A DNA stretch of 64,000 nucleotides from an uncultured Dehalococcoidia bacterium. GTDB taxonomy: Bacteria > Chloroflexota > Dehalococcoidia > Lucifugimonadales > Lucifugimonadaceae. This document shows positions 8,823 to 18,124 of the stretch, piece after piece. The first letter of the stretch is position 1. Every line of letters begins with the position of its first letter. The notes under the pieces were generated by a model. That model made no database searches and was not told the DNA's origin. It was given only the letters and a program-made list of their open reading frames with translations. The DNA lies in assembly GCA_951812795.1 (NCBI GenBank), contig OX638325.1, forward strand, positions 992,001-1,056,000, read 5' to 3'. The position numbers and the translations under genes are program-made.

Positions 8823-10139
8823 TTGAACGTTTCACAAGAAAGCTCAGTAAACGGCGAAATAGTGCTCCGACTCGAGGTCGAGCCCGAACGGGTCGGGAAG
8901 CATATGAACGCCGCGGCACGGCGGGTCGCACAACGAGTAGATATTCCTGGATTCCGCAAAGGCAAGGCGCCGAGAGCGATCTTGCAGAATTTCGTCGGCA
9001 AGGAATATCTTGTCGAAGAAGCCATGGAGTCATTGGTTCCCGAAGCCGTCGGTGACGCGGTTAAAGAGCAGGAAATAACGCCGTTCGCGCCACCTAAAGT
9101 TGACGTCGAGCAGACCGAACCGACTGTCACTATCCTGGCAACGGTCCCACTTCAGCCAACGGTCGTCCTCAGCGACTACCGGTCTGTCCGTTACGACGAT
9201 CAACCAGATGAGGTTGCGGACGAGGCGGTGGACGCGCTATTGATGCAGTTGCGTCGCAGCCAAGCCTATTCGGTTGCTGCGGAGCGCGCGGCCCAAGAGA
9301 GTGACATCGTTTCCATCGACATCAAGGTTTCGGCGGACGACAAGGTGATTTGGGATTTCACGGATCGTCAATTCCAGCTCAACTTGGATCTTGAAACGTA
9401 CGGCGAAGTTTTCGTGGGGATGCACCAAGGTGTCATCGGTATGGAGGTCGGCGACGAAAAGGAGTTTTCGTTTGAGGTTTCGGAGGATCACGAATCGCCG
9501 CAATTTGCCGGAACGACGGCGCACGTTGAGGTCGCACTGAAGGATGTTCGTGAAGAAGTACTGCCAGAGATGGATGACGCACTAGCAGTGTCTGCCGGGG
9601 TACCCGAAGTAGAAACCGTCGATCAGCTCACTGAACACATCCGAGACCAGCTTGAACAACGCGCCGAGCAAACTCTGGTCAACTCGGTCCAGAGCAAATT
9701 TTTCGACGAAGTAGTCGAGGCAAGCGAGTTTACGATCTCGCCGATCGTAGTGGAGCATGAAAGCCAACACGTCTTGGAACGATACGTTCAGCAACGGCGC
9801 TCGATGGCGGCACGAAACGGCCAACAGTTCGCCATGGACGAACTTACAGAAGAAGACGTGAACGGCGCCAAGGAATACGCGGAGAGGGAGATCAAGAATG
9901 CATTGGTTGTCGACAGTTTGATCGAAGCCGAAGATTTGGAGATCCCCGAGGACGACATAACCTACGAGATCGAGCGCGCGAACGAGAACGCGACATCGGA
10001 CGAACAGAAACTAGAAGATAACGATGAGACGCGTCGTTCAGTGATGAACTATTTGAAACGACAACGTACGATTGAGAAAGTCATCGCGATGGTGCGGGGA
10101 TTATCCGAAGATTCACCCGCAGAAGCAGCAACCGCGTAG
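8823..10139 (+). CDS. tig: Trigger factor, ribosome-associated chaperone and peptidyl-prolyl isomerase
   Basis: 438 residues. The N-terminal ribosome-binding domain carries the docking signature GFRKGKAP (G43-P50), almost identical in sequence and position to E. coli. An FKBP-type PPIase domain spans roughly 155-250, and the C-terminal helical chaperone arms fill the remainder. It binds at the ribosome exit tunnel and shields nascent chains. The start is TTG 8823 with GAAAGAG upstream. No ATG fits the conserved N-terminus. It is followed by clpP and clpX on the same strand, the widespread tig-clpP-clpX order. Confidence 0.95.
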   Translation: MNVSQESSVNGEIVLRLEVEPERVGKHMNAAARRVAQRVDIPGFRKGKAPRAILQNFVGKEYLVEEAMESLVPEAVGDAVKEQEITPFAPPKVDVEQTEPTVTILATVPLQPTVVLSDYRSVRYDDQPDEVADEAVDALLMQLRRSQAYSVAAERAAQESDIVSIDIKVSADDKVIWDFTDRQFQLNLDLETYGEVFVGMHQGVIGMEVGDEKEFSFEVSEDHESPQFAGTTAHVEVALKDVREEVLPEMDDALAVSAGVPEVETVDQLTEHIRDQLEQRAEQTLVNSVQSKFFDEVVEASEFTISPIVVEHESQHVLERYVQQRRSMAARNGQQFAMDELTEEDVNGAKEYAEREIKNALVVDSLIEAEDLEIPEDDITYEIERANENATSDEQKLEDNDETRRSVMNYLKRQRTIEKVIAMVRGLSEDSPAEAATA

Positions 10140-10202
10140 CGAGGCAACCTCCTTGATCATCGGTCAGATCCACACCAAACCTTAAACGGAGACGACAAAC
10201 GA

Positions 10203-10847
10203 ATGGCACAACTCGAAACCCCGCAGAACCTCATTCCGATGGTGATTGAGACCGGGACGCGCGGTGAACGCGCTTACGACATCTATTCCTTACTGTTGAA
10301 AGAACGGATCATCTTCCTCGGAACGCCGATCAATTCGCAGGTAGCAAACACTATCGTTGCCCAGCTGCTGTACCTTGCGGCGGACGATCCTGAGCGGGAC
10401 ATCAATATGTACATCAACTCGCCGGGCGGCTCGGTGTATGACGGCATGGCAATCTACGACACGATGCAACTCGTTTCATGCGAAGTCTCAACGATATCCG
10501 TCGGATTGTGTGCCAGTTTTGGCACGGTTTTGCTGGCCGCAGGCGCCGCCGGCAAACGGTACGCGCTTCCCAACGCGACGATCATGATGCACCAGCCCTG
10601 GAGCGGCATGCAAGGTCAGGCGTCGGACATCGAAATCCACGCTCGGGAGACATTGCGCATTCAAGATAAGCTGCGCCAGATAATCGCCGACCACACGGGT
10701 CAGCCTTACGAGCAGGTTGCACGAGACAGCGATCGCGACTTTTGGATGACGGCGGAGCAAGCAGCTGAGTACGGGCTGGTTGATCAAGTCCATACGGCCA
10801 CGGAAAACCCGCGAGACGCGAGGATTCTTCAAGCCGGTGCAGCATAG
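10203..10847 (+). CDS. clpP: ATP-dependent Clp protease proteolytic subunit
   Basis: 214 residues. The serine-protease triad is S105 (in GLCASFG), H130 (MMHQPWSG) and D179 (RDSDRD). The spacing equals E. coli ClpP (25 and 49 residues). The segment around the serine is [10 protein letters not shown], where most ClpP proteins have a Met after the catalytic Ser; the change is conservative. The protein forms a tetradecameric barrel that degrades substrates unfolded by ClpX, encoded 61 bases downstream. GGAGA ten bases before the ATG supports the start. Confidence 0.96.
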   Translation: MAQLETPQNLIPMVIETGTRGERAYDIYSLLLKERIIFLGTPINSQVANTIVAQLLYLAADDPERDINMYINSPGGSVYDGMAIYDTMQLVSCEVSTISVGLCASFGTVLLAAGAAGKRYALPNATIMMHQPWSGMQGQASDIEIHARETLRIQDKLRQIIADHTGQPYEQVARDSDRDFWMTAEQAAEYGLVDQVHTATENPRDARILQAGAA

Positions 10848-10908
10848 GCAACTGTGAACTTAGATTTTCAACGACGGGGCATCGGATAATCGAAATCGGA
10901 TCGAGCAC

Positions 10909-12270
10909 ATGAACAGCGGCGGCGATAGAACCTCTATCCAAAGAGGACGGGTTCAGAAGCGATGCTCGTTTTGTAAGAAACAGCAGCAAGAGATCCGTAT
11001 GCTGATTGCCGGTCCGAACAGCATATTCATTTGCGACGAGTGCGTCGAACGTTGCCGAGGCATAATCCGTCAAGCCACGCAAGCCCCAAGGTCGGATGAC
11101 GAGGAAACTAAACCTACCAACGTCTACCCGACCAAGCCGGTGGACATCTACGATCAGCTTCAACAGTTCGTCATCGGCCAGGAACAAGCCAAGAAGGTCC
11201 TCAGCGTCGGCGTCTACAACCACTACAAGCGGGTCTTGGCTAGCCAGAACAACGGCTCGGACGATGATGGAATCGAGCTGCAGAAGACCAACATCATGTT
11301 GGTCGGTCCTCCGGGCTGCGGGAAGACCTACCTTGCCCAGATCTTGGCGCAAATCCTTAAGGTCCCTTTCGCGATTGTCGACGCAACCTCCATCACCGAA
11401 GCCGGCTACGTTGGTGAAGACGTAGAAAATATCCTCTTACGGTTGCTCCAAGCCGCCGGAGGGGACGTTGCGAGGGCCGAGCGGGGGATAATCTACATTG
11501 ACGAAATAGACAAGATCGCACGCAAAGACGTCAATCCTTCGATCACGAGAGACGTGTCGGGTGAAGGCGTTCAGCAAGCATTGTTGAAAATACTCGAAGG
11601 AAACATCGTTAACGTTCCGCCTCATGGTGGCCGCAAACACCCGCATCAGGAATTCATTCAAGTAAACACCGAGAACATCTTGTTCATTCTCGGCGGGGCG
11701 TTCGACGGCATCGATCAGGTGATCCGTCGGCGGGAAAGGCGTTCTCGTGAAGGAACCGGCATGGGTTTCAGGACCAACGCCATCGTAGACGCATACGCGT
11801 CGCTGCCAGATCGCCACTTCGGTCCAGGTCGGGACCTAACCGACGTTTCACCGGAAGACCTCCGCAACTACGGTTTCATACCGGAGTTTATCGGCCGAAT
11901 CCCCGTGGTCGTCGGTTTGTCAGACTTGACACTTGATCAATTGGTCAAGGTATTGGTCGAGCCCAAGAACTCGATCGTTTCGCAATACGAGAAGTTGCTG
12001 GGCCTCGACAACGTGCATCTTGAATTCACGGAAGACGCGATGGTCGCCATCGCCGAATACGCCCAAGCACGAGGGATGGGCGCTCGCGGTTTACGGGCGA
12101 TCGTTGAGGACGTTTTGATGGAAGCCATGTACGCTTTGCCGTCTTGTCCTGACGCGTCAAAATGCATCGTTACACAAGAAACGATCGTTAGTGGCGCAAG
12201 ACCCAACATCGTCGATAGCCAAGGGAATTCGATAGACCCCGACATTGACGCAGTTTCACAAGCAGCATAG
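10909..12270 (+). CDS. clpX: ATP-dependent Clp protease ATP-binding subunit ClpX
   Basis: 453 residues. The N-terminal C4 zinc-binding domain has C19-x2-C22 and C42-x2-C45. The AAA+ core has Walker A GPPGCGKT (133-140, K139), Walker [11 protein letters not shown], the pore-1 segment [10 protein letters not shown], and the RKH loop [10 protein letters not shown]. The ClpP-docking loop, IGF in many species, reads MGF here (TGMGFRTN). It unfolds tagged proteins and feeds them to ClpP. It follows clpP closely on the same strand. Confidence 0.97.
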   Translation: MNSGGDRTSIQRGRVQKRCSFCKKQQQEIRMLIAGPNSIFICDECVERCRGIIRQATQAPRSDDEETKPTNVYPTKPVDIYDQLQQFVIGQEQAKKVLSVGVYNHYKRVLASQNNGSDDDGIELQKTNIMLVGPPGCGKTYLAQILAQILKVPFAIVDATSITEAGYVGEDVENILLRLLQAAGGDVARAERGIIYIDEIDKIARKDVNPSITRDVSGEGVQQALLKILEGNIVNVPPHGGRKHPHQEFIQVNTENILFILGGAFDGIDQVIRRRERRSREGTGMGFRTNAIVDAYASLPDRHFGPGRDLTDVSPEDLRNYGFIPEFIGRIPVVVGLSDLTLDQLVKVLVEPKNSIVSQYEKLLGLDNVHLEFTEDAMVAIAEYAQARGMGARGLRAIVEDVLMEAMYALPSCPDASKCIVTQETIVSGARPNIVDSQGNSIDPDIDAVSQAA

Positions 12271-12323
12271 TTCAGTCAACTCGACGCAGGCTCGAATCAC
12301 CTTCCGCGTCGGCTAAACATAGG

Positions 12324-12530
12324 ATGCCGATCCAAGTCACGCTCAACGGCCGAGAACTCGAACTTCACGAGTCGGTTTCAATTGCGGATTATCTCGACGA
12401 TAAAGGACTTGCCGGCCGCCGCCTCGCTGTTGCTCACAACGGAAACGTGATCCCTCGAGACGACTACGCAAAAGTCGTGATTGACGACGGTGACACGTTG
12501 GAGATCGTTCGGCCTGTCGGCGGCGGGTGA
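12324..12530 (+). CDS. thiS: Sulfur carrier protein ThiS
   Basis: 68 residues with the ubiquitin-like ThiS/MoaD pattern: the beta-hairpin start IQVTLNGRELEL, the segment LAVAHNGNVIPRDDY and the essential C-terminal diglycine (ends in GGG). ThiS is adenylated by ThiF, receives sulfur as a C-terminal thiocarboxylate and donates it for thiazole synthesis. LAVAxNGxxIPR is typical of ThiS and not MoaD. No thiG, thiF or thiH lies next to it, so it is separated from the rest of the thiamin pathway. A hairpin terminator follows 13 bases after the stop. Confidence 0.9.
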   Translation: MPIQVTLNGRELELHESVSIADYLDDKGLAGRRLAVAHNGNVIPRDDYAKVVIDDGDTLEIVRPVGGG

Positions 12531-12542
12531 TGGTGACAAAAT

Positions 12543-12572
12543 CGCCCCCTCGCTCGCCTGAGCGAAGGGGCG
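12543..12572. terminator. Hairpin terminator between convergent thiS and the cupredoxin-like gene
   Basis: CGCCCC-CTCGCTC (12543-12555) pairs with GAGCGAAGGGGCG (12560-12572), a 13-position stem with one mismatch around a four-base loop. The T-run is poor on the plus strand. Position between convergent genes 75 bases apart suggests use by both. Confidence 0.7.
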
Positions 12573-12604
12573 TGCAAATTATTACGGGCAACGCGCCTCA
12601 ACAG

Positions 12605-13267
12605 CTACTCTACGACACAGACCGTACCTATTGCGGTGTCGCCTGAAAATTCCGAGCGGTAACGATGACAGCCGACCACGGTAAATGTGTGGGAGCCGCA
12701 ACACACTTCAGGATTGAAAGACGACTTCCATATCTCTTTCGTGTCCCACACCTCGGCCTCACCTTCGAAATTCCTGGCGCTGCTGGCGCTATTTCGAGGG
12801 TTCTCCCAAGTAACCGTGGTACCGACTTTAACTTTGATTACCTCGGGATCGAAGTACGTGGTGTCAGCAATAACTACGGTGACTTCGCCTTCGAGGGCGG
12901 GGCCTTCTGGGACCTCAATCTCCTCAGCATCTTCGCCTTCAACTTGGTCCTGTTCAGAGCCGGCATCCGTCCCGACCGCGCGTCCACCTTCTGTGCTACC
13001 AGTCTCGGCGTCGGCCGTCGCCCTGGCTTGTGCAGTCGCTTGAACCTGAGCAGCGATGGTGTTTTTGCCGACGGTGATGCCGGCATCAGGATCGCCTCCT
13101 TCAGCGATAACCGCCTCCGCAGTCGCCGTGGAGTTTAGGACTTTCAGGTCGGCTTCGAACGTCTGAATCGTCTCAAACTGAGACGGGCCGCCGCAGGCTG
13201 CTATCGCCGCCGCGACAGTCATGGCCGCCCAAACGGCGAGCAAGAGTGCAAGTGCTTTAACTTTCAT
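12605..13267 (-). CDS. Lipoprotein with cupredoxin-like domain, last gene of ABC operon 1
   Basis: 220 residues. The signal peptide ends in a lipobox IAAC with C25 as the predicted lipidated cysteine. A low-complexity Ala/Glu/Asp linker follows (about 60-125). The C-terminal domain resembles plastocyanin/cupredoxins (YFDPEVIKVKVGTTVTWEN). The usual first copper histidine after TWEN is not visible (NPRNSASSARNF). The C-terminal loop reads VGCHRYRSEF in place of the Cys-x-His-x-Met pattern, and extra cysteines occur (CCGSH, GTVCVVE). Copper binding is therefore uncertain. I start at ATG 13267, seven bases after AGGAG; a TTG 15 bases upstream overlaps that site. The gene starts 22 bases after the permease stop, so it belongs to the ABC operon. 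Confidence 0.8.
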   Translation of the reverse strand: MKVKALALLLAVWAAMTVAAAIAACGGPSQFETIQTFEADLKVLNSTATAEAVIAEGGDPDAGITVGKNTIAAQVQATAQARATADAETGSTEGGRAVGTDAGSEQDQVEGEDAEEIEVPEGPALEGEVTVVIADTTYFDPEVIKVKVGTTVTWENPRNSASSARNFEGEAEVWDTKEIWKSSFNPEVCCGSHTFTVVGCHRYRSEFSGDTAIGTVCVVE

Positions 13268-13288
13268 TGACACACTCCTCAAAGATGT

Positions 13289-14356
13289 TTAGGCCACCTG
13301 GCGCAGTCGCGGATCCAATCTGTCTCGCAACCAGTCGCCAAAGAAGTTCATAGACAGAACCACCAGGAAGATCGCGAAGCCGGGAACCAATGTCAAGTGG
13401 GGTGCCTGGAGAATGTAATCGCGCCCTTCATTGGTCATCACTCCCCACGCTGGCGTGGGTGGTTGGATACCGGCACCTACGAAACTCAGCGTTGATTCCG
13501 CAAGTATCAATCCGCTAGTGTTCAAACTCGCGACAACAATCACGGTGTTCATAATGCCGGGCACCAAGTGACGCCATATGATGCGGATGTCCGATGCGCC
13601 AGCAACTCTGGCAGCAGAAATAAAGTCCAACTCGCGCAAGACAAATACCTGGGCGCGAATCACGCGCACAAATCCCACCCAAGCCACGAGCATCAGAACG
13701 AAAAGCAACATATCAACCTTCCAAATCAATATGTTGACCTTGGTTCCGAAAAGCTGGGTGACCACGATTGCGACCATGATGAACGGCAACGCATTCCAAA
13801 TGTCGACAAATCTCGTCACAATCTCGTCCAAAATTCCACCGTAATAACCGCTGAAGAGGGCCACGGCAGTGCCGAGAAGCATCCCAGAAGTCAAAGAGAA
13901 ACCCACTACCGCAATCGAGATGCGCGATCCGTGCAACAACCTACTGAAGATGTCCCGGCCCGTGTGGTCGGCTCCGAGGATATGCAATTTGCCGCATTGC
14001 ACTATGTTGTCGGTGGTAGCATCCGCATTCGGATCTATCGCGTCACACGATCTGAAACTCAGTTCTTCAATCGTCTCACCGCCAAGCGGAATATACGCCG
14101 CGCGAGATTTTTGCCACAACCCGAGGTTGCGATCATGAGAAAAACCCTTGTCCCTAGGGAATGGCGCCACGTACGGACCGATGATCGCGGCGATTAGCAA
14201 TGCAACCAAGATGAAGACCGGAATTATCGGGTAGCGACGGAGGTAGTACCACGTCTTGATTATCGGGTTATTAGTGCGCCCGTACAAAGAAGCTTCATCG
14301 CTCGTAACCGCAACTGCTTCGACCGCGGGTTCCTGCCTGTCAACTTCGGTAGCCAT
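13289..14356 (-). CDS. Peptide/nickel-type ABC transporter permease (DppC/OppC family)
   Basis: About 355 residues. A cytosolic N-terminus is followed by a first membrane helix (YPIIPVFILVALLIAAIIG), a periplasmic loop, and the BPD_transp_1 domain with the EAA-type loop (DFISAARVAGASDIRIIWRHLVPG). The end FGDWLRDRLDPRLRQ is typical of DppC. The start is taken as ATG 14356, eight bases after AGGA; TTG 14371 is possible. It forms a heterodimer with the permease encoded upstream (44 bases away). The long periplasmic loop contains three cysteines (RSCDAIDPNA, IVQCGKL), which is unusual for the family. Confidence 0.92.
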   Translation of the reverse strand: MATEVDRQEPAVEAVAVTSDEASLYGRTNNPIIKTWYYLRRYPIIPVFILVALLIAAIIGPYVAPFPRDKGFSHDRNLGLWQKSRAAYIPLGGETIEELSFRSCDAIDPNADATTDNIVQCGKLHILGADHTGRDIFSRLLHGSRISIAVVGFSLTSGMLLGTAVALFSGYYGGILDEIVTRFVDIWNALPFIMVAIVVTQLFGTKVNILIWKVDMLLFVLMLVAWVGFVRVIRAQVFVLRELDFISAARVAGASDIRIIWRHLVPGIMNTVIVVASLNTSGLILAESTLSFVGAGIQPPTPAWGVMTNEGRDYILQAPHLTLVPGFAIFLVVLSMNFFGDWLRDRLDPRLRQVA

Positions 14357-14400
14357 ACGCAATATCCTCAATTTTCACGATTGAGCCGAAATCGTCCCAT

Positions 14401-15345
14401 CTATCTGAGTCGGACACGGGGATCGATAATCGTGTAGAGAATGTCCGCAACCGTGGCGAACACCAAAAAATACACGAGGAATACGACAACAGTGCCCAGT
14501 AACAACGGGAAATCGTTGTTCTGGACAGCATCCAGCAAAGCCACTTGCCCGATACCTGGCCACGAAAACACGATCTCAACCACTAATGCGCCATTCAAAA
14601 AGCCGGCAAACAAAAGCAACATCGACGTGATTGGGGCAACCAACGCGTTTCTCAAAGCATGCTTGAAGATAACTTTCGTGTTGCCCACGCCTTTGGCACG
14701 TGCCATCTTCACAAACTCGGAATCAAGAATCTCAAGCATTGAAGACCTTGTTAGCCGCATCAAACCAGCTGCGGATCCCCAACCTAACGCTAAACAAGGC
14801 AACACGTATTCTCTCAAGTTCAGTTCGTCCGGTGATCTGCCGCCAGCGGGGAACCACCCCAGATTGACCGACAACAACCAAATCATCACGATTCCGGTGA
14901 CGAACGGCGGAGCCGCCTGGCCGACCAGAGCTAGGAATCGCGAAAGGTAGTCAAATATACCCCCTCTCCACACGGCCGCCACAACTCCCGTTGGAATGCC
15001 CATCACAACGGCAATTAGCCATCCACCAACACCCAGCTGCACGGTAGCGCCAAGTCGTCCCTTGATGATGTCCCAGACGTCGATCTGCAGACCTAACGAA
15101 ACGCCAAAATCAAGTCGAAATACGCGACCAAGCCACTCCACATATTGAACTGGAGCCGGTTTGTCGAACCCAAGTCGATCGCCTAAACGGTTCCAACTCT
15201 CCTGAGTGAGACCGTAACCGCTTTGCGGAACGAAAATCTCGCGCGGATCTTTCGGGTTGACGTGAACGAGGATGAAAATCGCCAGCGTAGCGCCGAACAC
15301 GGAAGCCAGTGAGGTGAATATGCGACCTGCCAAAAAACGAAACAT
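14401..15345 (-). CDS. Peptide/nickel-type ABC transporter permease (DppB/OppB family)
   Basis: 314 residues. The N-terminal helix is followed by the periplasmic DppB loop and six-helix BPD_transp_1 domain. The start pattern (FLAGRIFTSLASVFGATLAIF then VHVNPKDPREI), the EAA loop (EFVKMARAKGVGNTKVIFKHALRN) and the end YTIIDPRVRLR are diagnostic for DppB. GGGAG six bases before the ATG supports the start. It partners with the DppC-like subunit downstream. A 278-base gap with a hairpin separates it from its binding-protein gene. Confidence 0.93.
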   Translation of the reverse strand: MFRFLAGRIFTSLASVFGATLAIFILVHVNPKDPREIFVPQSGYGLTQESWNRLGDRLGFDKPAPVQYVEWLGRVFRLDFGVSLGLQIDVWDIIKGRLGATVQLGVGGWLIAVVMGIPTGVVAAVWRGGIFDYLSRFLALVGQAAPPFVTGIVMIWLLSVNLGWFPAGGRSPDELNLREYVLPCLALGWGSAAGLMRLTRSSMLEILDSEFVKMARAKGVGNTKVIFKHALRNALVAPITSMLLLFAGFLNGALVVEIVFSWPGIGQVALLDAVQNNDFPLLLGTVVVFLVYFLVFATVADILYTIIDPRVRLR

Positions 15346-15623
15346 TGCTGGCTCCCGGATCTAAGCGAAACCGATCCCTTGCATCCTCTACAGGTGTCGA
15401 AGTCCTTTATTGGTCATCGAGTAGGCCACGTCCAAGTCAATCGAACCAATCGTAGTCTTGAATCCGTCGTCGAATTTCTTGCCCCGTGCCACATGACCGA
15501 TCGACACGTTTCGCGCGATGGCGGTGTGAGATTCTCATCGAATCTGCGCACCGCCATCTGCTGGTTGGCTGGAGCTCGAATTCGAAAACCCGGGCTCCTG
15601 ACCATCCCATTTTGTCTCAATGA
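15346..15623 (-). other. Intercistronic region between binding protein and permease genes, with a strong hairpin
   Basis: No coding frame with family resemblance is seen. A near-perfect hairpin occupies 15517-15558: GATGGCGGTG (15517-15526) pairs with CACCGCCATC (15549-15558), and an inner AGATTC (15529-15534) pairs with GAATCT (15540-15545) around a five-base loop. There is no T-run. It lies in the transcript just after the binding-protein stop and could stabilise that part of the mRNA or attenuate read-through into the permeases. Confidence 0.6.
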
Positions 15624-17843
15624 CTACCTGATTACGATGAACTCAGGGTTAGTCGAAACGTTGCTGTAGTGCTGTTGCCTACCGTTCCAAGAAGCGATTC
15701 TCGGACCAGCGATGATGCCCTTCGGCACCTGGAAAGCACCTGCGTACTGCACCCAGTACATCGAGTAGTCGACCCAAGTCAGGTGCAACTCTTCACGAGC
15801 GGCTTTGTCCTGCTCAGCGAGGATCTCGAACAGCCACTTACCGCCAGGCTGCGACTCGAAGCCAACGCCCCAACCAGGTCGGCTAGATGACGTGTCAACG
15901 GTCGGCAGTGGCCAGTCAAGCGGGTAGACGTTCGAGTGAACGTCGCCGTTCTTGAGAACCGGGAGGAATTGGACTCGTCGGCGCATGCGCTGCGAGATAA
16001 CTCCACCGTAGTCTTCGATCAACTGCTCGATCTCGATACCGAGTTGCTCCCACTGCGAGGTGATGTAGTCGGCAATTTCAAGTCCAACTTCACCAGCTTC
16101 AGCAACGTAGGCCTGCAACGTCAAGTTTTCGATACCTTGTCGCTTGCCGTCAACTAGCGGGTAGCCAGCTGCCTGCAAGAGCGCGTCAGCCATTGCGAGG
16201 TCGCCGTTGGGCGTTTCCCAAGGGACACCGTTTTCGAACGGTGTTCCAGCGGCAAGAGGCGAACACTCTACTCGGTTTCCGATCCAGTCCCAGCAGCCGG
16301 TGTTGCGTTCAGCATCCCAGCCGGGGTATTCAGGACCCATGTACTCGGAGTAGATGGGAGTACCTTTGCCATCGAGGAAGACGTTGTTGATCTCGTTCCG
16401 GTCCATGGCGATGGAGAGGGCGAGGCGGACCAGGCGGGCCTGTTCCATGTCGCTGATTCCCGGAGGGTTGTCCGTGTCAGCGTACGGTGCGTTGCCGCAT
16501 CGTTCGAGACCAGGTCCGTCACCGTCGGCGCAAGGAGCGTCTTCAGTTCCCCAAGGGTTCCCGATCCAGGGATAGTCCTGCTCGTATGGACCCTCGTTCG
16601 GGCCAGATCCGCAAGCATTGTCGATTGCCGCGCCGGTGCGGTCATCACCGCAAGCCCAAGGCTCTAGCGGTTCGCCAGTGCGAGCGTGCGAGTGCTCCCA
16701 AAGAAGACCTGGGAACAAGATGGACTGTCCAACGAAGCCACCCGGCATAGTTTCCAGGAAGCGGTAGCCCTCTTGCACAACACCAGGGACGAGTTTGAAG
16801 TCTAGGTGCGCCAAGTCGGCTTCGCCGTTGCGGAGCATCGCGATTCGCGTGTTGTTCTCTGCAACCTGAATCTGGGTGAACTTGTCGATGCCAGGCTCGA
16901 CACGCCAGTGGTCGTCAACGGCCTCTGTCGTGCAGCGGTCGCCCGGCACGCAATGACCTTGGACGAACGGGCCGGTCGCGATGTGGTGTTCGCGTGCCCA
17001 CTCAACGCCCATGGAGTCGGCGTGTGCCAAGTAGTAGAGGCCTCGTGCTGCGCTCAAGCAACCGAACTGTGAGATCGGGAGGCAGAAGTAAACCGGCGAA
17101 ACGAGGCCGATCTCAACTGTCCAATCATCAACCCTCTTGGCTTCCAAGAAGATGGCTGCTAGGTCACCAGAGTTTCCATACGTGGTGTCGGGGTTGGTCG
17201 TCGCGTTCGACTCGTTGAAGTAGCGAACTACTGAGTCGGCATCGACGATACCAAAGTCTTGGTCTTCAAAACCGATCGGTGAGTTGAACGGGATACCGTT
17301 GCCGTCCGGACCCTGTCGCATAGTCATGCGGACGCGGGTGCCAGCCGGGTCGATGTCCCAAGATTCCACCAGTTCTGGCGTCATCGGGTCACCGTTCTCG
17401 AAGTGGTAGAAGTACTCTTCCACGCCACCGCTGACGGTCGGTGTGCCAGCGTATGGGCCGATCGTCGGGAGACCGATAACCGCGCTAACTCTGCGAACTG
17501 CAGAGACGACTTCGATGTCCTCTGCCATGGCCTCTGGAGCCATGGCGGCAGCGGCTGTAGCTGCCGGAGCAGCAGTAGCGGCCGGAGCAGCTTCCATTGC
17601 TGCTTCACCCTTTTGTGCCGGGGCAGCTTTTTCCGCGGCGGCGGCTTTTTCAGCCGGTCGTGCAGTTGCTGCAGGTGCCGCTTTTTGGGCTGGCGCCGCT
17701 TCAGCTGCAGGTCTCGCGGTTGCCGCCGGCAATGGTGTCGCCGGTTCTTCGGAGCTACCACAGGCAAGTCCGAATGCGGTTGCCGCAACAGCTACCATCA
17801 AGGGCAGAAATCCCCACCGCTTGATTAGATAGGTTAGTTTCAT
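15624..17843 (-). CDS. ABC transporter solute-binding lipoprotein, peptide type (SBP_bac_5 family), large
   Basis: 739 residues, longer than the usual 500-600. A lipoprotein signal ends in GLAC with C28 lipidated. A repetitive Ala/Pro/Lys linker follows (about 35-110, units such as ATARPAEKAA and APAQK), probably a spacer from membrane to domain. The remainder is a peptide/nickel-type binding protein (for example LRNGEADLAHLDFKLVPGVV and RLALSIAMDRNEINNVFLDGKG). Inserts of several dozen residues near 400-460 are rich in Cys/Gly/Pro (WACGDDRTGAAIDNACG). The strong ribosome site AGGAGG lies eight bases before the ATG. It is the first gene of the operon; ligand unknown. Confidence 0.92.
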   Translation of the reverse strand: MKLTYLIKRWGFLPLMVAVAATAFGLACGSSEEPATPLPAATARPAAEAAPAQKAAPAATARPAEKAAAAEKAAPAQKGEAAMEAAPAATAAPAATAAAAMAPEAMAEDIEVVSAVRRVSAVIGLPTIGPYAGTPTVSGGVEEYFYHFENGDPMTPELVESWDIDPAGTRVRMTMRQGPDGNGIPFNSPIGFEDQDFGIVDADSVVRYFNESNATTNPDTTYGNSGDLAAIFLEAKRVDDWTVEIGLVSPVYFCLPISQFGCLSAARGLYYLAHADSMGVEWAREHHIATGPFVQGHCVPGDRCTTEAVDDHWRVEPGIDKFTQIQVAENNTRIAMLRNGEADLAHLDFKLVPGVVQEGYRFLETMPGGFVGQSILFPGLLWEHSHARTGEPLEPWACGDDRTGAAIDNACGSGPNEGPYEQDYPWIGNPWGTEDAPCADGDGPGLERCGNAPYADTDNPPGISDMEQARLVRLALSIAMDRNEINNVFLDGKGTPIYSEYMGPEYPGWDAERNTGCWDWIGNRVECSPLAAGTPFENGVPWETPNGDLAMADALLQAAGYPLVDGKRQGIENLTLQAYVAEAGEVGLEIADYITSQWEQLGIEIEQLIEDYGGVISQRMRRRVQFLPVLKNGDVHSNVYPLDWPLPTVDTSSSRPGWGVGFESQPGGKWLFEILAEQDKAAREELHLTWVDYSMYWVQYAGAFQVPKGIIAGPRIASWNGRQQHYSNVSTNPEFIVIR

Positions 17844-18124
17844 GCAATGAACCTCCTGTATTGTCCGGGTGGAGATGGTTCTTTAAGACGCGGACCTGCC
17901 GCATCAAGCCCCAACCGGTCGTTCAACAGTATCCACGACTGCGTCATGGACAACTGCAACTTCGCAGAGTATACAGCATACATCACGCCTCGCGGCTTAC
18001 AATACGCGGGTAAATCTAGCACCGCAAACGGTGTTTGTCAAATGAAACGAACCGAATCTGACTTCGAAAAAGGACCAACAAACAACCATGTCGGACATAG
18101 CCAACATTCGTCAGAGCGGTCGAA

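Noticed and set aside
10582-11352. 256-aa minus-strand open frame spanning clpP and clpX
   Set aside because: It covers conserved catalytic regions of both genes in antisense and crosses their intergenic gap.
17844-18124. Small open frame of 60-100 residues in the gap before the SDR gene
   Set aside because: No ribosome site, no family resemblance, and it overlaps the probable divergent promoter region.
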